A stretch of DNA of 64,000 nucleotides, from the NCBI RefSeq assembly GCF_003369445.1, contig NZ_QRCU01000031.1, positions 21,377 through 85,376 of the forward strand. The letters run 5' to 3'. The stretch's first letter is position 1. Each line of letters starts with the position of its first letter. Shown in pieces: positions 35,946 through 45,611 of this stretch. The notes under the pieces are model-generated. The model had not been told where the DNA came from. It was given only the letters and a program-made list of their open reading frames with translations, and did no database searches. The translations under genes were made by a program, and so were the position numbers. This DNA is from Arthrobacter silvisoli (GTDB lineage: Bacteria > Actinomycetota > Actinomycetes > Actinomycetales > Micrococcaceae).

Positions 35946-36962
35946 TCAGTCCCGTGTGGAACCGTGGGGTGGCTTGGCACTAATGAGGTCGCCAGTCGAC
36001 TCACGCCAGATGATGCGCTGCAGTTCCCCGTCGGAAGCTGCTTCTGGTTCCCCACGCAAGGCGGCAACCAGTCGTTGAAGCGATCGGGAACCGAGCCTTT
36101 GGTAGTCCACGAAGACGGTAGTAATGGACGGCACTTGGTATGCGCTGGAGTCCAGGTCGTCCCACCCTGTGACGCAGAGATCGCCGGGTACTGTCCACCC
36201 CCGCTCCAACGCTCCACGGACCACTCCGGTAGCGACCACATCGTTGGACGCCACGACTGCGAGCGGAGGTGCGTCATCGGGAAGACTGCGAATCGCCTTG
36301 AGTCCTGACTCGCCGGTCCAATCACCTTCGATGACACCCAGGGACTGCAACCCGAGTCTTTCGATGGTCATTAGGTACGCGTCGCGTCGGGCGCGGGCCG
36401 AAGGATAGCCCAGCGCTCCGGTGATGTGGAGGAACCGCCGGTGGCCGCGCGAGGCCAGCTCTTCCATCATTTTGACAAGGGGTGTGGGGTCGGTGAGGTC
36501 TCCGGATACCTTCATATCGTCATCAAACTCTGCGAGGGACAATACGGTCGTTCCGGCCTCACCGGATGGGCGTGCTTGCAGCGAGGCGAAAGACAGGACT
36601 CCTTCAAACTGGCCGGAGTTGACGATCTCATCGAGTCGTTGTTGCCTTGCTTCGGGGTCGCCCGCGAGGGTCTGGACCTCGATCGCGTAGCCGGCCTTCT
36701 GGGCCGCCTGGGTTGCGCCAGCGAGCATTTTGGATGCGTGCCAAGTGCTAGTCGGCAGCACCACCGCCAGTCGGCCTGTGCGCTGTGTCCGCATGGACCG
36801 CGCCGCCAGGTTCGGACGGTAGCTCAGTTCTTCCGCGACTCTGAGTACGCGCTCACGGGTTGCCTGGGATATGCCGGGCCGCCCCGTGAGGACGTTTGAG
36901 ACAGTCGACTGCGACACGCCCGCGCGAGCCGCCACATCACGGCTGGTGGGCGCTTTACCCAT
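35946..36962 (-). CDS. LacI-family regulator of the first uronate operon
   Basis: A 338-residue regulator with the LacI HTH (TSRDVAARAGVSQSTVSNVLTG) and hinge (YRPNLAARSMRTQ), followed by a periplasmic-binding-protein-like effector domain. The start at 36962 follows AGGAG by 8 nt and is preferred over an ATG six codons upstream. It is divergent from the oxidoreductase-manD operon, whose promoter carries three ATACGTAT sites. Effector probably a hexuronate or aldonate. Confidence 0.88.
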   Translation of the reverse strand: MGKAPTSRDVAARAGVSQSTVSNVLTGRPGISQATRERVLRVAEELSYRPNLAARSMRTQRTGRLAVVLPTSTWHASKMLAGATQAAQKAGYAIEVQTLAGDPEARQQRLDEIVNSGQFEGVLSFASLQARPSGEAGTTVLSLAEFDDDMKVSGDLTDPTPLVKMMEELASRGHRRFLHITGALGYPSARARRDAYLMTIERLGLQSLGVIEGDWTGESGLKAIRSLPDDAPPLAVVASNDVVATGVVRGALERGWTVPGDLCVTGWDDLDSSAYQVPSITTVFVDYQRLGSRSLQRLVAALRGEPEAASDGELQRIIWRESTGDLISAKPPHGSTRD

Positions 36963-36998
36963 GGCGCATCTCCTAAGCAAGACTCCGTTGACGTCCCC

Positions 36999-37066
36999 TT
37001 GACGACTGGTGATCTTCGTCTCATACTAGCAGATACGTATTACTAATACGTATTACACATACGTAT
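36999..37066 (+). promoter_or_regulatory. Uronate operon promoter with three ATACGTAT operators at 13-bp period
   Basis: A -35 TTGACG (36999-37004) and a -10 CATACT (37022-37027) are 17 bp apart. ATACGTAT then occurs at 37033-37040, 37046-37053 and 37059-37066, each followed by TA, with exactly 13 bp between starts. The central copy extends to TAATACGTATTA. The sites cover the transcription start, as expected for repression by the divergent LacI. Confidence 0.78.
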
Positions 37067-37110
37067 TAGCAGCCCTGCTTAGCACAGCCATCAAGGAGGA
37101 TGCGCGCCCA

Positions 37111-37254
37111 ATGAGTGTCGTTGAGCTACCGGGGATATCCATTGACCACACCCTGCCGGGGGACCCGATCCGGGTTCGGCGTGGGAATTACGGGGCGATG
37201 CTTCCGCAAGCCATGATTGCGCGCCTGGAAGCCTCCGCCGACAAAGCCAACTGA
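37111..37254 (+). CDS. Small protein, 47 residues, first gene of the uronate operon
   Basis: ATG at 37111 follows a very strong AAGGAGGA site (37093-37100, 10 nt upstream). The product begins MSVVELPGISIDHTLPGDPI and ends with ASADKAN. It is Pro-rich at the N-terminus with a short amphipathic helix (QAMIARLEASADK). There is no membrane segment or signal. It sits between the operators and the first oxidoreductase gene. I do not recognise it; it could be a real small protein, a translated leader, or a remnant of a longer gene. Confidence 0.5.
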   Translation: MSVVELPGISIDHTLPGDPIRVRRGNYGAMLPQAMIARLEASADKAN

Positions 37255-37324
37255 CGCAGCCGGGGGCTCACCATCGCGCCTGGTGGTCCTCCCCTTTTAG
37301 CTTCACGGAAAGAGAGACGAGCGA

Positions 37325-38494
37325 ATGCTCAAGATCGGAATCATCGGCACCGGAGGAATCGCGGACGCCCACATTCGCGGGTACCTTGAGTTCCCGGACG
37401 AGTGCGAAATCGTCGCATTGGCGGACATCCAACCCGGGAAGGCGGCGAGCAAGGCCGAAGCGTTCGGCCTCAGCGGCGCGGCCACCTACGACGACCCCGC
37501 AGAACTCATCGCCGCCGGCGGAGTCGACCTGATCAGCATTGCCACGCCGCCCAGCAGCCATGCCGAGCTCTCGATCGCGGCTTTGGATGCGGGAATCAAC
37601 GTACTGGTCGAAAAGCCTATGGCACCGTCCCTCGAAGAATGCGATGCGATGCTCGCCGCGCAGAAACGGTCCGGCAAGGTCCTGTCAGTGGTCGCGCAAA
37701 ACCGCTTCCGCGACGATATGGCCACCCTCAAGGAAGCGGTCGAGTCAGGCATGATCGGGTCTGTCTCGCATATCCGCATCGACTCCGCCTGGTGGCGTGG
37801 CCTGCCGTACTACGACTTGTGGTGGCGGGGAACGTGGGAATCCGAGGGCGGCGGGTGCACGCTCAACCACGCCATCCACCACATTGACTTGACCTTGTGG
37901 CTGATGGGGAAGCCCAGCCAGGCCGTGGCAATGATCGCCAACACGCAGCACGACAACGCCGAGGTAGAGGATCTCTCGGTCGCGATCCTCAAGTATGGGC
38001 GCGGGCTGGCGCAACTGACCAGCTCTGTCGTGCACCACGGCGAGGAGCAGGAAATCGTCATCCAGGGCGAACACGCGCGGATCTCACAGCCATGGCGCGT
38101 CACCGCCGAAGTATCCCAGCCCAACGGATTCCCCCGCGAGGGCGGCAACCCGGCGCTTGTCGAAGAACTGAACGCGTTGGCCAGCGCGCATATCCCGCTC
38201 GCTCATCAAGGCCACGCCGGGCAGATCGGCGACGTAATGGCGGCTGTCCGCGCCGGACACGCACCCACCGCGGACGGTATCGACGGCCGCAACGCGATCG
38301 AGGTGGTGACTGCGATCTACAAAGCCGGCATCGAACATGAAGTCGTCGACCTGCCGCTGCGCGCTGACGACCCGTACTACCGGGCGGGCGGTCTTCTCCA
38401 GCGGGCCCCGCATTTTTACGAAAAACGGGAGTCCGTCAAGGAACTCGCCGGCGACATCATCGTGGGCGCCACGACCAGCACAGTCTCCGACTGA
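37325..38494 (+). CDS. Gfo/Idh/MocA-family oxidoreductase (1)
   Basis: A 389-residue NAD(P)-dependent sugar oxidoreductase. The Rossmann motif is GIIGTGGIADAH, the family EKP motif is VLVEKPMAP, and the catalytic histidine region is CTLNHAIHHIDLTLW. Relatives oxidise C1 or C3 hydroxyls of sugars and uronic acids. It opens the first uronate operon after the small ORF. Substrate is probably a hexuronide or its aldonate. Confidence 0.88.
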   Translation: MLKIGIIGTGGIADAHIRGYLEFPDECEIVALADIQPGKAASKAEAFGLSGAATYDDPAELIAAGGVDLISIATPPSSHAELSIAALDAGINVLVEKPMAPSLEECDAMLAAQKRSGKVLSVVAQNRFRDDMATLKEAVESGMIGSVSHIRIDSAWWRGLPYYDLWWRGTWESEGGGCTLNHAIHHIDLTLWLMGKPSQAVAMIANTQHDNAEVEDLSVAILKYGRGLAQLTSSVVHHGEEQEIVIQGEHARISQPWRVTAEVSQPNGFPREGGNPALVEELNALASAHIPLAHQGHAGQIGDVMAAVRAGHAPTADGIDGRNAIEVVTAIYKAGIEHEVVDLPLRADDPYYRAGGLLQRAPHFYEKRESVKELAGDIIVGATTSTVSD

Positions 38495-38515
38495 CCGAAC
38501 GAAAGAAAGTTCACT

Positions 38516-39643
38516 ATGCCTAACTCCGACGGCGCAACGTACGCGCCCGCACCCATGCCCCAGCCCGTCGTCGAACCCGGAGAATTCGTTTTCGCGGCTG
38601 CACACCTGGACCACGGACACATTTACGCCATGACCGAAGGCCTGCTCGGCGCCGGAGGCACGCTGAAGTCGGTGTACGACGCCGATCCCGCCAAAGTTGC
38701 CGCGTTCCGTGCAAAGTTCCCCGATGTCCAGGTCGCAGCCAGCGAGGCCGAAATCCTCAACGACCCGGATGTACGGTTGCTCGCCAGCGCTGCAGTGACC
38801 TCCGAACGCGCTGCGATCGGACTTCGCGTCATCGACGCCGGAAAGGACTACTTCACAGACAAAGCACCGTTGACCACCCTCGAGCAGCTCGACGCGGTCC
38901 GTGAAGCCACCGAGCGGACCGGGCGGAAATATGCGGTGTACTACTCCGAGCGCATCCACGTCGAAGCGGCCGTCCTCGCCGGGCAGCTCATTGAGCGAGG
39001 CGCCATCGGCACCGTCCTGCAGGTCACCAGCCTCGGCCCGCACCGGATCGGCGAACCGGGCTCCCGACCGGACTGGTTCTACGACAAGGACCGGTTCGGA
39101 GGAATCCTTTGCGACATCGGCAGCCACAACTTCGAGCAAATGCTCTACTTCACAGGGGCCACTGACGCCGAAGTGGTCAGCGCAACCGTTGCCAACTACT
39201 CACATCCGGAACATCCCGCCTTCGAGGACTTCGGCGACGCGCATATCGTCATGAACAACGGAACCACCGGCTTTGTCCGCGTTGACTGGTTCACTCCGGA
39301 CGGCTTGCGCACCTGGGGGGACGGACGCACGGTCATCCTCGGAACCGACGGCTATATCGAGTTGCGCAAGTACGTCAACATCGCCACTGACGACGGCACC
39401 GACCACGTGTTCCTGGTTAACAAGGACGGCGAGCAGCACATCAACGCCACGGGTCGGGTCGGGTATCCGTTCTTCGGCGCGCTGATCCGTGACTGCCTGG
39501 ACCGCACCGAGACCGCGATGACGCAGGCACACGCCCTGAAAGCCGCGGAACTCAGCGTCAAGGCGCAGATGTTCGCCCGCGACCTCACTGCCGCGGCCGT
39601 GGGGCAGGAACCTCTCTCAGAAGCAGCTAGGACCGAGCTGTGA
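38516..39643 (+). CDS. Gfo/Idh/MocA-family oxidoreductase (2), variant EKP motif
   Basis: A 375-residue protein of the same superfamily. The N-terminus is divergent ([20 protein letters not shown] in place of a GxGxxG loop), and the usual EKP is DKAP in YFTDKAPL. The C-terminal domain keeps the family fold, with [18 protein letters not shown]. It overlaps manD by GTGA. The altered cofactor loop suggests different cofactor use or a subunit role beside its neighbour. Confidence 0.8.
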   Translation: MPNSDGATYAPAPMPQPVVEPGEFVFAAAHLDHGHIYAMTEGLLGAGGTLKSVYDADPAKVAAFRAKFPDVQVAASEAEILNDPDVRLLASAAVTSERAAIGLRVIDAGKDYFTDKAPLTTLEQLDAVREATERTGRKYAVYYSERIHVEAAVLAGQLIERGAIGTVLQVTSLGPHRIGEPGSRPDWFYDKDRFGGILCDIGSHNFEQMLYFTGATDAEVVSATVANYSHPEHPAFEDFGDAHIVMNNGTTGFVRVDWFTPDGLRTWGDGRTVILGTDGYIELRKYVNIATDDGTDHVFLVNKDGEQHINATGRVGYPFFGALIRDCLDRTETAMTQAHALKAAELSVKAQMFARDLTAAAVGQEPLSEAARTEL

Positions 39644-40851
39644 AGATCACCGACGCACGGGTAGTGGTTTCGTCGCCTGGACGGAACTACGTCACGCTCG
39701 TTATTGAAACCGAAGGCGGCATCACCGGCATCGGCGACGCCACGCTGAACGGCCGCGAGCTTTCTGTGGCCGCCTACCTGTCCGAGCACTTGTGCCCGCT
39801 GCTGATCGGCCGGGACGCGCGCCGCATCGAGGAGGCCTGGCAGTACTTCTACAAGGGTGCCTACTGGCGGCGCGGACCGGTGACCATGACCGCGATCGCC
39901 GCGATCGACGTCGCGCTCTGGGACATCAAGGGCAAGGCCGCCGGCATGCCCGTGTACGAGCTCCTGGGCGGCGCCGCCCGTGAGGGTGTGATGGTCTATG
40001 GCCACGCCAGTGGCTCCACACTGGAGGACCTCAGCACTGACTTCCAGCACCACTTGGACCTTGGCTACAAGGCGGTCCGTGTCCAGGCGGCGGTGCCGGG
40101 CCTGGAAAAGACCTATGGAATTGCCCCGGTGGACGGCAAGCTGTACGAGCCGGCCAGCGGCAACGTCCCGCAGGAGGACACCTGGGAGACGACGGCGTAC
40201 CTGGACTTCGCGCCGGAGATGATGGCGCATGTGCGCGAACAGTTTGGCTATGGCGTGCACGTCCTGCATGACGTGCACCACCGCCTGACCCCCATCGAGG
40301 CTGGCCGGCTGGGCGCGTCGCTGGAACAGTACCGGCCCTTCTGGATCGAGGACCCGACGCCTGCCGAGGACCAGTCGGCGTTCCGCCTGATCCGCCAGCA
40401 CACCACCACGCCCCTCGCCGTGGGCGAGGTGTTCAACTCAATCTGGGACTGCCAGCAATTGATCACCGAACGGCTGATCGACTACATCCGGACTTCCGTG
40501 TCGCACGCCGGCGGCATCACGCACCTGCGCCGGATCTTCGCCCTCGCCGACCTCTACGGTGTGCGCTCCGGCTCGCATGGCGCGGGTGACCTCTCGCCGG
40601 CCTCCTTCGCCGCGGCCCTGCACGTGGACATGAGCATCCCCAACTTCGGCATCCAGGAATACATGGGCCACCGGGAGCCTGCCAACGAGGTGTTCACCAC
40701 CTCCTACACTTTCAACGACGGCTACATGCACCCCGGTGACGCTCCCGGCATCGGAGTGGAGTTCAATGAGGAAGCCGCCGCCCGGTTCCCGTTCGACCCC
40801 AAATACCTGCCCATCAACCGGCGGCTCGACGGATCGGTGCACGACTGGTGA
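39640..40851 (+). CDS. manD: Mannonate dehydratase, enolase superfamily (ManD/RspA type), copy 1
   Basis: A 403-residue enzyme that dehydrates D-mannonate to 2-keto-3-deoxygluconate. Metal ligands appear as the Asp in [10 protein letters not shown], the Glu in [11 protein letters not shown] and the Glu in AVGEVFNS, and a further conserved histidine lies in [12 protein letters not shown] at 39640 overlaps the previous stop. It is clearly homologous to the copy at 54252. ManD paralogues can differ, and some are slow gluconate/mannonate enzymes, so specificity is not certain. Confidence 0.87.
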   Translation: MKITDARVVVSSPGRNYVTLVIETEGGITGIGDATLNGRELSVAAYLSEHLCPLLIGRDARRIEEAWQYFYKGAYWRRGPVTMTAIAAIDVALWDIKGKAAGMPVYELLGGAAREGVMVYGHASGSTLEDLSTDFQHHLDLGYKAVRVQAAVPGLEKTYGIAPVDGKLYEPASGNVPQEDTWETTAYLDFAPEMMAHVREQFGYGVHVLHDVHHRLTPIEAGRLGASLEQYRPFWIEDPTPAEDQSAFRLIRQHTTTPLAVGEVFNSIWDCQQLITERLIDYIRTSVSHAGGITHLRRIFALADLYGVRSGSHGAGDLSPASFAAALHVDMSIPNFGIQEYMGHREPANEVFTTSYTFNDGYMHPGDAPGIGVEFNEEAAARFPFDPKYLPINRRLDGSVHDW

Positions 40852-41834
40852 GCGTCAGTACACAGCACTCCGGGCAGGCACCGTTCGACGTCGTTGTGAT
40901 GGGGGAGATCCTCGTTGAGGTCGCCACCGACGTGGCGTTCGGCCACGGCGTTCCGGCCCAGCTCGGGATCTCCGGGGACGCCCTCAACGTCGCCGCTGCG
41001 GCGGCCGCCGCGGGAGCCCGCGTTGGGCTCCTGTCCGTCCTGACTGATGACGACCTTGGCAGGGCGATCGCCGCCAGGATCGCCGAGCTCAACATTTCCC
41101 CTGAGCTTTTGACGTTCCGCCGTGGCCAGCAGGGCGTGTACCTCGTGCACTGCGACCCTGACGGGCAGCGGGAGTTTTCCTACGCCCGCAGCGGCAGCGT
41201 CGGGTCCACGTTGGGCCCCGACGACGTCGATCCGGCAGTGCTCGCCGCCGCCGGCGCCGTGATAGCCGGTGGCATCGCCTGCGCCATCTCGGAGTCGTCC
41301 CGGGCGGCAGTATTCAAGGCCGCTGCGGTAGCCAAGCGGTTCGTGTTCGACCCCAACTTCCGCCCGCGGCTTACCTCGATCGAGGAGGCGACGGCGGCAC
41401 TGCAGCAGCTGGCGCCGCGCGCCTTCCTGGTCACCCCCTCCTTCCCCGGCGAGACCTCGGCCTTGTTGGGCTGCCCGACGCCGGTTGAAGCGGCTGCGAA
41501 ACTGCGCACCCTGGGGGCGCGGAATGTTGCTGTTACCTGCGGTGCCGAGGGCATCCAGCTGGACGGAGAAGGCCGGAACAAAACCTGGATCGACGCGATT
41601 CCTGCGCCGGCTGTGGTGGACCAGACCGGCGCGGGCGACGCCTTTGTTGGCACCCTGACCGCCCGCCTGGTCCTTGGCGACAGTCTTTCTGCCGCCGCGC
41701 GATACGGGGCAGCGGCTGCGTCACTGGTGGTGGGCGGCAAGGGCGGCACCGGGTTCATCCCCACGTTGGAGCAAATCCGTATGCACGCTTCCAGCGGCCT
41801 GGCATCGGAAGGAGCAGCGCCATCACACGCCTGA
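40848..41834 (+). CDS. kdgK: PfkB-family sugar kinase, probably 2-keto-3-deoxygluconate kinase
   Basis: A 328-residue ribokinase-fold enzyme with the N-terminal MGEILVEV motif, FDPNFRPRL, and the catalytic [13 protein letters not shown]. Between mannonate dehydratase and KDPG aldolase, it should phosphorylate KDG to KDPG. GTG at 40848 overlaps the manD stop (GTGA). Confidence 0.85.
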   Translation: MSVSTQHSGQAPFDVVVMGEILVEVATDVAFGHGVPAQLGISGDALNVAAAAAAAGARVGLLSVLTDDDLGRAIAARIAELNISPELLTFRRGQQGVYLVHCDPDGQREFSYARSGSVGSTLGPDDVDPAVLAAAGAVIAGGIACAISESSRAAVFKAAAVAKRFVFDPNFRPRLTSIEEATAALQQLAPRAFLVTPSFPGETSALLGCPTPVEAAAKLRTLGARNVAVTCGAEGIQLDGEGRNKTWIDAIPAPAVVDQTGAGDAFVGTLTARLVLGDSLSAAARYGAAAASLVVGGKGGTGFIPTLEQIRMHASSGLASEGAAPSHA

Positions 41835-43288
41835 GTGCCGCCTCCCTTATCGGCAACAGCAAACACCGTGCGCCCCTTGCGGGTCGAACCATCCGGCCCG
41901 GCATCGTCCACTTGGGCCTGGGTGCCTTTGCTCGAGCCCATACCGCGGTTTTCACCGAAGAAGCGATGCTCGCGAGCGGGGATTCCGGCTGGGGGATCAT
42001 CGGGGTCACCCAGCGTTCAGAGACCGTGGCACGCCAGCTGGCTCCACAGGACGGGCTCTTCTGCGTCGCTGAGCGGGGGAACGGAGCCGCGCCGCTCCGC
42101 GTGGTGTCCAGCATCGTGGAGGCCATCTCCGGCCGGGACCAGCCGGATGCCGTGGTGGACAGGATCGCCGCGGACAGCACGAGGGTGGTGACGCTGACGA
42201 TCACCGAAAAGGGCTACCGCATCGATCCGCATACCGGGTCCCTGAACCTGGCGGATGAGCAGATCCAGGCCGATCTAGCCGGGAACCCGCCGCTGACCGC
42301 CATCGGACAGGTCACCCGCGGCATCCAGAAACGGGCGCTGGCCGGCAGGGGACCGCTCACCGTGGTCTCGTGCGACAACCTGCCGGGCAACGGTGAACTG
42401 ACGGGCGCCCTGGTCCGGGCGTTCGCAACCGCCCTGCCCGAGGGCGAATCCGGACCGCTGCTTGCCTGGATCGGGGACAACGTCACCTTCCCCAGCACCA
42501 TGGTGGACCGGATGGTACCGGCCACCACGGCCGGTGACCTTGACGCCGTCGAACGTGAACTCGGGCTCCGGGACGAGGCCGCCGTGGTGGCCGAGCCTTT
42601 TATGCAATGGGTCATCGAGGACAACTTCGCGGGGGACCGGCCCGCCTGGGAGCAGGCCGGGGCGCTGTTCAGCAGCGAGGTGGCTGCGTGGGAGGCGGCG
42701 AAGTTGCGTCTGCTCAACGCCAGCCACTCGATGTTGGCATACCTCGGACTGGTCAGCGGCAAGGCGACCATCAGCGACGCGGTCGGCGAGGACATCTTCC
42801 GCGCCGCATGCCAGCGGATGATGGCCGAGGACGCGCTACCCACCATCAGGCTCCCCAGGGGCTTGGACGGCGAAACGTACTGCGCCCAGGTCCTTGAGCG
42901 CTTCGCGAACCCGGCGCTCGGCCACACGACCGCGAAAGTGGGCAGTGACGGATCGCAGAAGATCGGCTTGCGCCTGCTGACCACCGCCCGTGCCACCCTT
43001 GGCAGCGGACGTGAGCCGCGCTGGACCGCGCTGGCGGTGGCCGCGTGGATGCACCACGTGGCCGCCACTCCCGCCACGGATCTGAACGATCCCCTCGCGG
43101 ACCATCTCCAGGCGGCCCTGCCAAAAGAGCGGTCTGCTGCCAGCGTGGTTCCGGCCCTCCTGGGCGTGCGCAGCATCTTCGATGAAGAGCTCGCGGCCAG
43201 CGCCACCTTCGTGGACCTGCTGACGCATTGGTACCGCATCATCGATACCGGGCTGGACGGCCTGAGAAAAGAGATTAGCCATGGCTGA
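41822..43288 (+). CDS. Mannitol-dehydrogenase-family reductase (fructuronate reductase-like), probable ATC start
   Basis: About 488 residues, converting fructuronate to mannonate with NADH. The Rossmann region is IVHLGLGAFARAH and the catalytic block is KLRLLNASHSMLAY. The frame has no ATG, GTG or TTG between the upstream in-frame region in kdgK and TTG 41912, which would cut into the first Rossmann strand. GGAAGGAG at 41807-41814 is 7 nt before an ATC at 41822, giving ITRLSAAS, which resembles relatives' N-termini. I therefore place the start at ATC; CTG 41831 is the alternative. It overlaps kdgK by 13 nt. Confidence 0.8.
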   Translation: MTRLSAASLIGNSKHRAPLAGRTIRPGIVHLGLGAFARAHTAVFTEEAMLASGDSGWGIIGVTQRSETVARQLAPQDGLFCVAERGNGAAPLRVVSSIVEAISGRDQPDAVVDRIAADSTRVVTLTITEKGYRIDPHTGSLNLADEQIQADLAGNPPLTAIGQVTRGIQKRALAGRGPLTVVSCDNLPGNGELTGALVRAFATALPEGESGPLLAWIGDNVTFPSTMVDRMVPATTAGDLDAVERELGLRDEAAVVAEPFMQWVIEDNFAGDRPAWEQAGALFSSEVAAWEAAKLRLLNASHSMLAYLGLVSGKATISDAVGEDIFRAACQRMMAEDALPTIRLPRGLDGETYCAQVLERFANPALGHTTAKVGSDGSQKIGLRLLTTARATLGSGREPRWTALAVAAWMHHVAATPATDLNDPLADHLQAALPKERSAASVVPALLGVRSIFDEELAASATFVDLLTHWYRIIDTGLDGLRKEISHG

Positions 43289-43934
43289 CGCAAGCAGGGT
43301 GCTGCAGGTTTCCCCTGTCATCCCGGTAGTCACTATCGCCGACCCGCAGCATGCGGTTCCTGTGGCACGGGCATTGCTTGACGGCGGTGTCGGCATCATC
43401 GAACTGACGCTACGGACGGACAGCGCCCTCGAATCGCTGAAGCGCATCGCCAACGAAGTGCCGGACATCCTGGTGGGCGCCGGCACCGTCCTCACACCCC
43501 GACAGGCGGATGCCGCGGTTGCCGTCGGTGCTCAGTTCCTGGTCAGTCCCGGCGTGACGCCGGGGCTGCTCGACCACATGCTCCAGCTCAACATCCCGGT
43601 GCTTCCCGGAGTGGCGACAGTGGGCGAAGTGATGGCTGTCCTCGAGCGTGGCCTGAAGGCCATGAAGTTCTTTCCTGCTGGCCCGGCTGGCGGCCCGGAC
43701 TACCTCGCCGCCATCGGAGCACCGATCCCGGAAGCACTTTTTTGCCCGACGGGCGGGGTGAGCCTTGAATCTGCGCCTGCGTACCTGTCGCTGGCGAATG
43801 TTTCCTGCGTTGGTGGCAGCTGGCTCGCTCCGCGCGCAGCCATGGAAAACGACGATTGGGAACAGATAACCAACCTCGCCGGTGAAGCCTCCAAGCTCAG
43901 CGGGAACCAGGTGAACAATGCCAGCCGCTCTTAA
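43281..43934 (+). CDS. eda: KDPG / KHG aldolase
   Basis: A 217-residue class I aldolase that splits KDPG to pyruvate and glyceraldehyde-3-phosphate. The catalytic Glu is in IIELTLRT and the Schiff-base lysine in AMKFFPAG. GAGTVLTPRQADAAVAVGAQFLVSPG is the family core. It overlaps the reductase by 8 nt and ends the first uronate operon. Confidence 0.92.
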   Translation: MADASRVLQVSPVIPVVTIADPQHAVPVARALLDGGVGIIELTLRTDSALESLKRIANEVPDILVGAGTVLTPRQADAAVAVGAQFLVSPGVTPGLLDHMLQLNIPVLPGVATVGEVMAVLERGLKAMKFFPAGPAGGPDYLAAIGAPIPEALFCPTGGVSLESAPAYLSLANVSCVGGSWLAPRAAMENDDWEQITNLAGEASKLSGNQVNNASRS

Positions 43935-44288
43935 TGCTCTGCGCCCGATTCTTGCCGGCAAGGACAATATTATGGCAATTTTTGGCAACAGCTTGCCTAC
44001 CTTCTGCAAGCCTCCCTAAACTCGGTGCAAGGCGCCTGCGTCGAGTCCCGCAGTTGATGTTCCGGCCGTTAGGCGCACTGATAGCGACTCTCCTTTCCTG
44101 CCTGTTGGTATGTCCTGTTCGCATCCGTGCCGACATGACCGGAAAGCGAGACGAGGCCGCAGAACAGCGGGGGTTGTAGTGCTTCACAGAAGGGCGGCTC
44201 GTCCCTTCTGCGGCAAAGAACGGCGGCGGGTGTGTACCGCCCTAAGAACGTATCGCCCAAAGGGCGACCACCATCGAGGAGGATGTAA
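43935..44288 (+). promoter_or_regulatory. Promoter, LacI operator and about 260-nt leader of the ABC operon
   Basis: The -35 TTGCCT (43993-43998) and -10 TAAACT (44017-44022) are 18 bp apart. The -35 is the right half of GGCAA-CAGC-TTGCC (43984-43997), a LacI-type dyad preceded by another TGGCAA (43973-43978). The 25-bp core at 43973-43997 is identical to 49039-49063. A leader of about 260 nt follows, with a TCGCCC-AAA-GGGCGA hairpin (44253-44267) just before the ribosome site. I see no gene in it. Confidence 0.72.
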
Positions 44289-45611
44289 GTGGCTAAGAAA
44301 AGTAGGACAACAGCACGTCTGCTGGTAGCACTCACCGCAGTTGCCATGCTTAGCGCATGTGCACCGGGACAAGTCGAAGGCCAGGGCTCAAGCGCGGCTC
44401 CAACGGCTGTGAAAAGTGTGGACCCCGCAGAGTTTGCGGGTAAGACCCTGAACTACGTCTACTTCACCGATGGGCCGGACGCGGAGGCGACCGCCCAGCT
44501 TATCTCGAATTTCGAGGAGAAATACAAAGTCAAGGTGAACCTGGAAACCTTGCCATACAAGGACCTTGTGACCTCGGTCCAGGCCAGGCTCTCCGGCGGG
44601 AATGCTCCTGACGTGGTCAGGCTGACAGGCTTGACCGACTTCCGTGACGATCTCCTGGACCTGCGCGGATACCTTGGCGCAGACTATGCCAAGGAGTTCC
44701 TCCCCGGTCCTGTGGTCGGCGCAACCGGCAAGGACGGCAAGATGCTCGCCGTCCCGTCCGACCTGACTCTCAATGGCCCCTTCGTCAACGTTGATATGTT
44801 CAAGAAGGCTGGCGTTAGCCTTCCTGATCCCGAGAAGCCGTGGACTTGGACGGAAATGATCGACGCTGCTACCAAGGTGCAGAAGGCGACTGGCTCACAG
44901 TACGCCTTTGCCATGGATAAGTCCGGTCACCGTCTCTCCACGATCCTGAACCAGTACGGCACGGCATTGGTCGCAAACGGGAAAGCCGAGTTGGACGTTG
45001 AAAAAGCCAAAAAGGCGCTGACGCCCCTTATCGAGATGATGGGTGACAACCGGATGCCGCGGGACTTCTGGCTCGGCTCGGGATCCCGTTACGCAGGTGC
45101 CAACGAAATTTTCCTCGCACAGGATGCTCCGGTCTACCTCTCCGGCAACTGGCAGGTCGGCCAGTTCGCCAAGAACGCCAAATTTGAGTGGGCAGCCGCC
45201 CCGAACCCCTGCGCGGATAACTGCGGTGGTTTCCCGGGTGGCAAGTACATGGCTGCCCTCAAAGAAGGCAAGAATCCGGCCCTGGCAGCGGAATTCATCC
45301 GGTTCATGAACACGGCCGAAAACCAGGAGACGTTTATCAAAGCAGGCGGTTTCCTGCCCACCCGTAAAGATCTGGCTGAAAAGGGTGTTGCCTATCCTGC
45401 CCGCCAGTCGGACATGGACGTCTTCCTGAAAGACCTGGCGCGCACTCCCGACCTTGGCTACGCGGCAAACTCTGATCCTGCTTTTGCCGGTTCTGCCACC
45501 GAGCTTGTCAACGCCGTTTCCGACGTCGTAGGCGGGAAGAAGGACCTGTCGACAGCGGTGTCGGACCTGCAGAAGAAGACACAGTCCCTCGTAGAGGAAC
45601 TTGACCAATGA
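44289..45611 (+). CDS. ABC sugar transporter substrate-binding lipoprotein
   Basis: A 440-residue family-1 extracellular binding protein. The lipoprotein signal ends in LSAC, and the mature part shows DVVRLTGLTDFRDDLLDL, AVPSDLT and FPGGKYMAAL. GTG at 44289 follows GAGGAGG by about 7 nt. It probably binds a glucuronide or uronate oligomer, judging from the operon set and shared operator. It overlaps the next permease by 4 nt. Confidence 0.88.
   Translation: MAKKSRTTARLLVALTAVAMLSACAPGQVEGQGSSAAPTAVKSVDPAEFAGKTLNYVYFTDGPDAEATAQLISNFEEKYKVKVNLETLPYKDLVTSVQARLSGGNAPDVVRLTGLTDFRDDLLDLRGYLGADYAKEFLPGPVVGATGKDGKMLAVPSDLTLNGPFVNVDMFKKAGVSLPDPEKPWTWTEMIDAATKVQKATGSQYAFAMDKSGHRLSTILNQYGTALVANGKAELDVEKAKKALTPLIEMMGDNRMPRDFWLGSGSRYAGANEIFLAQDAPVYLSGNWQVGQFAKNAKFEWAAAPNPCADNCGGFPGGKYMAALKEGKNPALAAEFIRFMNTAENQETFIKAGGFLPTRKDLAEKGVAYPARQSDMDVFLKDLARTPDLGYAANSDPAFAGSATELVNAVSDVVGGKKDLSTAVSDLQKKTQSLVEELDQ

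Noticed and set aside
35841..36308. A 155-aa plus-strand frame downstream of nadE
   Set aside because: Most of it is antisense to the LacI gene, and the part outside has no ribosome site.
44253..44267. Hairpin before the ABC binding-protein start as a riboswitch
   Set aside because: It is a single 6-bp stem with a 3-nt loop and no known aptamer signature. I keep it only as part of the leader.
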